Shown one piece after another: positions 42,627 through 49,379 of a DNA stretch of 64,000 nt. The stretch is from contig JANYDH010000208.1 in NCBI GenBank assembly GCA_025359865.1, positions 1-64,000 on the forward strand. The letters are read 5' to 3'. Below the pieces are notes generated by a model that saw only the letters and a program-made list of their open reading frames with translations, was not told the origin of the DNA and did not search any database. Each line of letters starts with the position of its first letter. Position 1 is the stretch's first letter. Source of the DNA: Actinomycetes bacterium. Its GTDB lineage: Bacteria > Actinomycetota > Acidimicrobiia > Acidimicrobiales > Ilumatobacteraceae. The translations under genes were made by a program, and so were the position numbers.

Positions 42627-43210
42627 TCGACGGGACGGTCCTGCTTGTCGCGCTTCGCGGCCTTCGCAGCCTTCTTCCACTCGCGCACCTTGCCGAGACT
42701 GACCGGCGACGAGATATCGGCAACACTGCGGGGCTTGGTATCGCCGAAGGCACCCGCTGCCGCCTTCCACCCTCTCGGTCGCACATCCATCCGCTTGCCG
42801 AGCAGCGCCACGAAGATCCGCGCCTTTTCGTCGCCGTAGCCGGGCAGCCGTCGCAAGCGGGCATACAGCTCGGCCCCGGTGCGGGCATCGCGCCATACGC
42901 CCTCGCCCGTGCCGCCAAACTCGTCGACGACCAAGACGCACAGTTCATGAACGCGCCGGCCCATGGACGCCGGGAAGCGGTGGATGGCCGGCTTCTCGCA
43001 GCAGACGGCGACGAACTCATCCTGGGGGAGCGCCGCGATGCGGGTGGGGTCGAGATGACCAAGCCGTGAGCGCAAGGTGGCAGGGCCGGCGAACGCCCAT
43101 TCCATCGGCACCTGCTGGTCGAGCAGCATGCCGATGAGCAGCGCAGTGCCATCGGTGTTGAGGAGTGCGTCGGACTCTTCAACACCGGTGATGTACAGCG
43201 TTCCGACCAT
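42623..43210 (-). CDS. HhH-GPD base-excision repair family protein
   Basis: 195 residues. ALLIGMLLDQQVPMEWAFAGPATLRSRLG and the helix-hairpin-helix LRRLPGYGDEKARIFVALLGKRMDVRPRGW match the actinobacterial HhH-GPD-type glycosylase-like family, once misnamed HesB. The Lys/Arg-rich tail (KVREWKKAAKAAKRDKQ) should contact DNA. No Fe-S cysteine loop is present. Predicted DNA glycosylase; the damaged base is unknown. The first gene of a two-gene leftward unit, coupled to the DUF2142 gene. Confidence 0.75.
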   Translation of the reverse strand: MVGTLYITGVEESDALLNTDGTALLIGMLLDQQVPMEWAFAGPATLRSRLGHLDPTRIAALPQDEFVAVCCEKPAIHRFPASMGRRVHELCVLVVDEFGGTGEGVWRDARTGAELYARLRRLPGYGDEKARIFVALLGKRMDVRPRGWKAAAGAFGDTKPRSVADISSPVSLGKVREWKKAAKAAKRDKQDRPVD

Positions 43211-43249
43211 GAAACGAGCCTAAGGGCCGTTCTACGGTGTGTCGCACTC

Positions 43250-45532
43250 GTGGTCGTCATTGCCCATACCGTTGATCTATGCGACACTTGTCCGATTGAC
43301 AGCGCTGATCCAGTCCCGCAGAGTGCACTGCCAGTCGTCGTTGCTCCGGTCGTCGTTGCTCCGGTGGCCACGTCGCACGTGGGTGTCGCTCAGCGGTCGA
43401 AGGCGACTGCCTCTGGGCAGCCGCTGTTCGTCCGGGGTGGACTGATCCAGCGGAAGCTGATGGTCGGTGCAGCCAACGACGTGTACGAGCAGGAAGCCGA
43501 CATGGTTGCTCGGCAGGTCGTCGACTCGCTGTTCCGCAACCGTGACGGAGGTGTGGCGATCTCACCTGGTGCTGCCGAGCGCGGCAAGGTTCGGCGTGCC
43601 TTCGGCGCATCACTGCGCGGAGTTGGCGACTCGACGGGCGGCGCCGGACCGCATGGTCAGGCACCGCTCGAACAGGGGTTCACGCGACGACCGCAGACAA
43701 CGATGCCGCAGCGCTTGGTCCACCGGTCGGTCGCACCACTCCTTGGGCGCACGGGCGGGGCCGTCGATGCCGGTGTCGAGTCGCGGATCAGGTCTGCCGG
43801 CGATGGGAGCACGCTCGAACCGACACTGCGACGCAGCATGGAAGGGGCCTTCGATGCCGACTTCTCCGGTGTGCGAGTGCACGACGACGCCACGTCGAAC
43901 GACCTCAACCGGCAAATCCAGGCCAAGGCGTTCACCAGTGGTCAGGACGTGTTCTTCAGCGACGGCGCGTATCAGCCCGACACCCGAGGAGGTCAGGAAC
44001 TGATTGCCCACGAACTGACTCACGTGGTGCAGCAGGGCCAGGGCGGAAATGATACGGCCCAGCGGGTGCAGCGGTCGATCGACACCTTTGGTGGCAAGTT
44101 CGACGCCATCCAGTACGAGGCCACCTACGGTACGCCGGCGGATGGGACACAGCAGGTGGGCGGAGTCATCGACCTTGCCTTCACTCCCAACGAACTTGTC
44201 GACGGCAAGGTCGGCCTCGTGCAGACAGGAAATGCCAAGCGGGGCGGTGCCACCGATATCCAAGCCACCGACGCAGGCAAGAACGCTCGCGCTCAGAAGT
44301 CGACCGACGTCGACGAGGGTCGATTCCTTGATCGATCCAACCGCAAGGAGAACCCGGTCTTCGGGCTGGAGAACACGAGCGCCGAACTTGCTCCCGGCGT
44401 TGATGCCGAAGGCATTTCAATGACCACCGACGCCGGTGGCAACCGGGCCGATCAGCGCAACCGTGCTGCAGCCGAAGCTGGCACGACCGTGGCGAAGGCC
44501 GATCCTGCTGCGGTGGTCGATGCCGCAAAAGTGTCGGAGAAGGCTGGGCAGGTCGGTTGGAACGACAAGGTGAAAGGCGCGAAACCAGCGACCCTTCGCG
44601 ACGAGCCGGGCCGCACCCGCGCGTGGAACGCAGATACAGGAACAGGCGAAGACATCTCGATGAGCTTCGAAACCGCAGCGTTGGGCCTGTCGGGTGCGAT
44701 CGAAGGCGCGTACCTCGGTTCGGTCGAGTGGGGCTTCATCGCCCCCGCCGATGCGGCGACGGCCCGACCGTTGCCGTTCAAGATGATCTCCCGCGGTGTT
44801 CCGTCCGAGGCATTTATGGTGTCGGCACAATTGTGGAACGACAACGCGTCGGTCGATCAGGGCGGCGGCGGGACGAAACGTCTCTCGCTACCGGTGGCGA
44901 TGACCACCCACCGCACCGATCCGGCGATCGATGTCTTGTTGTCAGATCCAGGCACCGCCGCCGACGTCTTGCGGACGGCGCTCACGGCTCGCGTCGCCCT
45001 CCTGCGCACACAGATTCCCGACGACATCGAGGCACAGATCACGGCCTTGCGAGCTACATCGATCGACGACCGGGAGGCTGCCGACGTGTTCCAGGACACG
45101 CTCGCCGCGTTGAATGCACAATTCAGGGACCTCAAGGCGCAGATCACCGCTGCATCAACCAACAAGAGAACAGCGCAGCGCGATCTCACCACCGCCCAAA
45201 CTGGCCTCGACCAAGTCAACCGAAACCTCAACTTCTTCACGCGCAAAATGGGCGGGGGTAAAGCACGGGTCGTGGCGGCCACCGCCCTCGTGGCCACCCA
45301 GCAGGCCGCTGTCGATCAGGCAGGCGCGACGGGGCGAACGGCAGGGCTGGCGCAGGACGCCCTAGGCCCACAGATCAACGCAGCGAAGAACGACCCCGGT
45401 CTGCGTACGTCGCTTGCCGAATACCGCGACAGCCTGATGGCGGTTCAGAACAAGCTGTCCGATGCCCGGAGCCGCCAACTCGAGATCGATGCGCTGCTGA
45501 GGGAACTAGGCAAGCTGCCGCCCGCGTCCTGA
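43250..45532 (+). CDS. DUF4157 protein with HExxH motif (eCIS-effector-like)
   Basis: 760 residues from GTG 43250. The DUF4157 domain covers ~185-265: LEPTLRRSMEGAFDADFSGVRVHDDATSNDLNRQ, AFTSGQDVFFSDGAYQPDTRGGQELIAHELTHVVQQ. It includes the metallopeptidase-like HELTH at residues 254-258. DUF4157 is enriched in cargo of extracellular contractile injection systems. The N-terminus has IQRKL and YEQEADMVARQVVD, also typical. Residues ~300-520 are of unknown fold, and the C-terminal ~200 are helical coiled coil (ITAASTNKRTAQRDLTTAQTGLDQVN). No sheath, tube or baseplate gene lies nearby, so it is an orphan here. Confidence 0.78.
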   Translation: MVVIAHTVDLCDTCPIDSADPVPQSALPVVVAPVVVAPVATSHVGVAQRSKATASGQPLFVRGGLIQRKLMVGAANDVYEQEADMVARQVVDSLFRNRDGGVAISPGAAERGKVRRAFGASLRGVGDSTGGAGPHGQAPLEQGFTRRPQTTMPQRLVHRSVAPLLGRTGGAVDAGVESRIRSAGDGSTLEPTLRRSMEGAFDADFSGVRVHDDATSNDLNRQIQAKAFTSGQDVFFSDGAYQPDTRGGQELIAHELTHVVQQGQGGNDTAQRVQRSIDTFGGKFDAIQYEATYGTPADGTQQVGGVIDLAFTPNELVDGKVGLVQTGNAKRGGATDIQATDAGKNARAQKSTDVDEGRFLDRSNRKENPVFGLENTSAELAPGVDAEGISMTTDAGGNRADQRNRAAAEAGTTVAKADPAAVVDAAKVSEKAGQVGWNDKVKGAKPATLRDEPGRTRAWNADTGTGEDISMSFETAALGLSGAIEGAYLGSVEWGFIAPADAATARPLPFKMISRGVPSEAFMVSAQLWNDNASVDQGGGGTKRLSLPVAMTTHRTDPAIDVLLSDPGTAADVLRTALTARVALLRTQIPDDIEAQITALRATSIDDREAADVFQDTLAALNAQFRDLKAQITAASTNKRTAQRDLTTAQTGLDQVNRNLNFFTRKMGGGKARVVAATALVATQQAAVDQAGATGRTAGLAQDALGPQINAAKNDPGLRTSLAEYRDSLMAVQNKLSDARSRQLEIDALLRELGKLPPAS

Positions 45533-45697
45533 TCCCCGGTCATGAGCATCGAGAAGACGAAGCTCCACTCGCGTGTCGGCTTGCTCACGTTGACAGTGGT
45601 CAGCACTGGGCAGCGTTCCTCTATGGAGTCTTCCAGCAGTAGCTGACGCGCATCACGTTTGGCGATCCGTGGGCGACCGAACTCGTTGCAGGCCGGA

Positions 45698-46549
45698 CTA
45701 GTCGTTGTCTTGGTCGTTGAAACGGTGCCAGTTGGCGAGTACGGCTCGCGCTCTGTCGAGCGGGTCCGGATAGTTGGCCATCAGGTCGCGTGACCTGAGC
45801 TCGAACGAGAGCGGCACGTCGGGCACGGCGGCAAGTACGTCGCGGAGTGGCAGCCCGCCATCACCGAGCAGTAGCCGCCCGTGCAGCGCCTCGTCGACTA
45901 ATCCGCCGAACGAGCCATCTGCCAGACTCGCCGGCGCGTCGGCAACCTGGATGTACGGCAGCAGACCGCGCGGCATCCGCGCCAGATCGTCAGGCGATCC
46001 ACCCGAGCGAGCCAGATGAAGGGTGTCGACCAACACTCCAGCATTTGGCCGTGCGACGGCTTGGACGACACCGAGGGCATCACCGAGGTTGCGGATACCG
46101 AAGATCGGGAGGAACTCCAACACGACCGACACACCGGCTGTGGCTGCTCGATCGCACAGGGCACCGAATCTGTCGGCGACGAGCTGATGGTCGTCCAAGC
46201 GGCTGGCAACCAGAACGTGTCGGGCGCCCACGTCGATAGCAGCATCGATCAGGCGGTCACCGATGTCGCCGTCCGGCCCGAGGATCACCGGCTCGATGTC
46301 GAGGGCAATGGTGCCTGTGTCGTCGAGTACCTGGCGCACGTGGGCGGCGGTCCGGTCGGTCCATGTTGCCGGGTCGAACCAGATACCGACTGCCGGCCAG
46401 CCGGCAGTGGCCGCAATTGCGACGAACTCCTCCGGCCCGACGTCGACCATGGTGCCCGCTGCGAGCGAAACCAGTCGGTCGGAGCCGACTTTTGGCGTCG
46501 GGTTGTCGTCCACGACAGTCAAACGCCAAAAGTCATGATAGTCCAGCAT
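45698..46549 (-). CDS. Sugar-phosphate isomerase/epimerase (TIM barrel)
   Basis: 283 residues of the xylose-isomerase-like TIM barrel superfamily: RLVSLAAGTMVDVGPEEFVAIAATAGWPAVGIWFDP, LDIEPVILG, VVLEFLPIFGIRNLGDAL, GVLVDTLHLARSGGSPDDL, LSFELRSRDLMANYPDPLDRAR with metal-type E, D/H and E residues. The native start is expected near RLVSLAAG. The first ~22 residues (MLDYHDFWRLTVVDDNPTPKV) are encoded by a palindromic mini-element, and the ATG overlaps the end of the upstream dynamin gene. The substrate is unknown. Confidence 0.75.
   Translation of the reverse strand: MLDYHDFWRLTVVDDNPTPKVGSDRLVSLAAGTMVDVGPEEFVAIAATAGWPAVGIWFDPATWTDRTAAHVRQVLDDTGTIALDIEPVILGPDGDIGDRLIDAAIDVGARHVLVASRLDDHQLVADRFGALCDRAATAGVSVVLEFLPIFGIRNLGDALGVVQAVARPNAGVLVDTLHLARSGGSPDDLARMPRGLLPYIQVADAPASLADGSFGGLVDEALHGRLLLGDGGLPLRDVLAAVPDVPLSFELRSRDLMANYPDPLDRARAVLANWHRFNDQDND
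46487..46534. repeat. Mini-element with MITE-type termini
   Basis: Arms GACTTTTGGCGT and ACGCCAAAAGTC (perfect 12 bp) enclose 24 bases with their own hairpin (TGTCGT-CC-ACGACA). The sequence GACYTTTGGCGTCGGG matches the terminal repeat of the 57545-58050 element. It straddles the dynamin stop codon and the isomerase 5' end. Confidence 0.6.
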
Positions 46550-49379
46550 CGACTTGCAGGGCGCGGAGCATGCCCTCGCACGTACGAACCAAAACTTGGG
46601 CGGCGTCGCTGACTTCGCGCGACGAAAGCGGGTTCTCCGACCGACTGCGCCAGACCCGGATTCGCTCGTTCAACGCAGCACGGATTTCGTCGGCGGTGGA
46701 GTGCTCGTCCATATCGAGTCGGGTGGTCGGCGCGTTGCCCTCGGCGCCGAGTAGTCGTTCGACGGCGATCACCTCGTTGTCGTTGAACTGCACTGCACCG
46801 GAACGCACGGCGGCGAACAGTTGGATTTCAGCAAAGACATGGGCCGTCGAACGGATTCGCTCGAGCTCGAACTGCAGCTTGTCCAACCCGGTTGGCGGGG
46901 GCGATACACGCAGGCGTTGCCCCAGGGCTTGCAGGGCTGCTTGTGCTTTCAACACATCACGCCGAGCAGCGAACTGGGTCATGAGCACGCGCCGCAGTTC
47001 GCCCAGGCCGCTTTCGGCCAGGAGCAGCTTGGCGAGCTGAGGAGCGTCAGCAACGGCACCGCTGCGGATCGAGCGGACCGAGAGACGGACTCCGTAGAGC
47101 CCGAGGGACCGGATCAGTTGCTCGCGATCGGTGGAAACGACGTTGGCGACCAAGTCATTGTCGATGAATCGATCGGCCGACGCCAGAACGACGTCGAGTT
47201 GATCGTCGGGCAGCGCTGCCAGGCGGGCGAGCAGGTTGTAGTCGCTCTGGCGGAACGTTGCCGAGGCCTGCGCCAGCAGACCGGCGATTGGAACCACGGT
47301 TTGGCACAGCCGCCGGACCTGCGGCGAGTTGCGGTACCGGGCTGCAACCTTGGCGGCTGCGCTCATCGCATCGTCCTGGCCACCGGCCAACTCGTCGGCG
47401 CGCGACAACACCCCGATCGCATTGATCGGATTGGTACGGCCGACCTGCATGTCTTGGAACGCTTCGAGAAAACGGATGTCGGTCGGATGAAGGTGGCGCA
47501 TCAGATAGATCACCGCATCGGCTTTGCTTTCGTGGTCGGGCTCGGCAAGGACGAAGCGGAGGGTGCGGGCCGACACGTCGTTGTTGATCGATGCGATGCC
47601 TGGCGTGTCGATGAGCGAGAGCTCGGTCAGCGAAGACGACGGCCATTCGACCACGATCTGTTTGATCGATTCGGCCGGGTACCCCTGCAGGTCGACATCG
47701 ATCGCGCCGGACTGGCGCGAGAACGCCGTCGATACTTCGCTGCCGTTTTCGAGGTGCAAGGTGGCCGAGTAGCTGATTCCATCGACATACCAGGTGACGA
47801 TCTTGGTGCATTCGCTGGCGTCGGTAGGGGCAAGCTCTTCGCCGACCAGGCCGTTCAACAGTGTGCTCTTGCCTGCCTTGATCTTGCCGGCGATCGCCAC
47901 CCTCAACGGCTCGTCGAGCCGGTTCTCCAATTCGGTCAGGCGGTGGAGCTCGAGCGGGTCGGTGTAGAACGTACGGCTAAGTCGAAGCAGCGCGCGTGCT
48001 TGCTCGACGACCGCCGTCGGGACAGATGGCGCCGAGACGCCGGCTCGGGCGGGGACGACAACAGGTGTTGGCGCAGACGCAGCGGCCGGTGCCGTCGGCC
48101 AGGACGCGGCGGCGGCGACGTTGGGCTGGTCGGCAAGGACCGGCATCGGCACCTCGACGACCGGTGGCGGGGGTGGTGCCACCGCTGGCGGTGCGGGCTT
48201 GGCTGGTGCTGGTGGTGCGAAGGCGGCGATCACACGCACCGGTGGTACCGGTGCTGGAGGTGGTGGTGCTGCTGGTGGTGCTGGTGCTGGTGCTGGCGAG
48301 AACGTCGGTACGGTTGGGGCTACCGGTGCAGGGCGTTGTGCCGGTGCTGGTGAAAACGTCGGCACGACCGGTGCGGCTGTCGCGACCGGTAAGGCTGTCG
48401 AGACCGGTGCGGCTGCCTGGACTGAAGCCACGCCGGGGAGGCGCTCGACGGGGGCGAACGTGGCCAGCAGTGCTAACGCGGCGGCCGGCACAGTGGGGTC
48501 GGGGAGTGCCCGATCGGCATCGGTCTGCGGGCGCAGCAACAACTTTGCCGGCTCGCGTCCACCGGCGGCCAGTGCGGCTTGGAGGGCACGACCGAACTCC
48601 AGCGCTGTCGCTGGCCGGTGGCTTGGATCAGGGACGAGTCCCCAGATGAGAATCGCGTACAAGGGGTCGGGCACCCCGAGCGAGCGGAGGTCGGGCGGCG
48701 GGCCACTGAGCGCGCGGCCCTTGATCCGCACGAGCGGCTCGTCGGGCTCTTCGAGGTACGGCGGCCGTCCGCTGATGAGTGTGTAGACCACCGATGCCAG
48801 CGCATAGATGTCGGTCTGCGGCGAGGCCTGCCCGCCCCGGAACAACTCTGGAGCAGCGTGCAGCATGATGTCGTATGGGTCGCCGGAGCGGGAACCCTCG
48901 CCAGGATCGAGCTGGAAGTCACCGATGAGTGGTTCGCCGAACGCGCTGACGAACAGGTCTTGCGGCTTGAGTTTCCGGTGCAGCAATCCGAGCCGGTGAG
49001 CGCTCTCCAGCGCTCCCGCGATCTTCACGCCAAGGTTGGCCGCGTCGGCCCAGTCGAGCCGATCACCTCGGGCCACCGAGTTGAAGAACGTTCCTTGGTC
49101 GAGCCATTCGCTCACCACGTACGGTCGGCGTCGGCGGATACCCGACTTGAAGTAGGTGACGACGTTGGGGTGGCTGGACAGCTCGCCCATGAGCGCGCAC
49201 TCACGTTCGAACCGCGCAAGGGCCGTGTCGCGTACGCCTTCGGCCGTGTACACCTTGACCGCGACCTTGCGCCCGAACTGCTTTTGCACCGCTTGATAGA
49301 GTTCTGTTTCGTCACCTCGGCGAATCAAGCGTTCGCCGGTGATGCCCTCGATCTTCAGGTCGACCTTTTGATCAGCCAT
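46533..49379 (-). CDS. Pseudokinase-dynamin fusion protein
   Basis: 948 residues from ATG 49379 (8-nt overlap with the upstream gene). Residues ~10-290 are a Ser/Thr kinase fold: VAVKVYTAEG (Lys), LLHRKLKPQDLFV, GDFQLDPG, DIYALASVVYTLISGRPPY. The catalytic HRD aspartate is Lys (HRK) and DFG is DFQ, so it is probably inactive. Residues ~310-460 are a Pro/Ala linker. From ~495 it is a dynamin-like GTPase: G1 GKIKAGKST, DASECTKIV, G3 DTPG, G4 SRAD, then a helical stalk. No membrane helix is obvious. Bacterial dynamins often work in pairs, and the partner is the adjacent gene. Confidence 0.82.
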   Translation of the reverse strand: MADQKVDLKIEGITGERLIRRGDETELYQAVQKQFGRKVAVKVYTAEGVRDTALARFERECALMGELSSHPNVVTYFKSGIRRRRPYVVSEWLDQGTFFNSVARGDRLDWADAANLGVKIAGALESAHRLGLLHRKLKPQDLFVSAFGEPLIGDFQLDPGEGSRSGDPYDIMLHAAPELFRGGQASPQTDIYALASVVYTLISGRPPYLEEPDEPLVRIKGRALSGPPPDLRSLGVPDPLYAILIWGLVPDPSHRPATALEFGRALQAALAAGGREPAKLLLRPQTDADRALPDPTVPAAALALLATFAPVERLPGVASVQAAAPVSTALPVATAAPVVPTFSPAPAQRPAPVAPTVPTFSPAPAPAPPAAPPPPAPVPPVRVIAAFAPPAPAKPAPPAVAPPPPPVVEVPMPVLADQPNVAAAASWPTAPAAASAPTPVVVPARAGVSAPSVPTAVVEQARALLRLSRTFYTDPLELHRLTELENRLDEPLRVAIAGKIKAGKSTLLNGLVGEELAPTDASECTKIVTWYVDGISYSATLHLENGSEVSTAFSRQSGAIDVDLQGYPAESIKQIVVEWPSSSLTELSLIDTPGIASINNDVSARTLRFVLAEPDHESKADAVIYLMRHLHPTDIRFLEAFQDMQVGRTNPINAIGVLSRADELAGGQDDAMSAAAKVAARYRNSPQVRRLCQTVVPIAGLLAQASATFRQSDYNLLARLAALPDDQLDVVLASADRFIDNDLVANVVSTDREQLIRSLGLYGVRLSVRSIRSGAVADAPQLAKLLLAESGLGELRRVLMTQFAARRDVLKAQAALQALGQRLRVSPPPTGLDKLQFELERIRSTAHVFAEIQLFAAVRSGAVQFNDNEVIAVERLLGAEGNAPTTRLDMDEHSTADEIRAALNERIRVWRSRSENPLSSREVSDAAQVLVRTCEGMLRALQVDAGLS

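Noticed and set aside
46821-48353. 510-codon frame antisense to the pseudokinase-dynamin gene
   Set aside because: The product becomes low-complexity Trp/Arg/Gly, a mirror of the Pro/Ala linker, with no domain.
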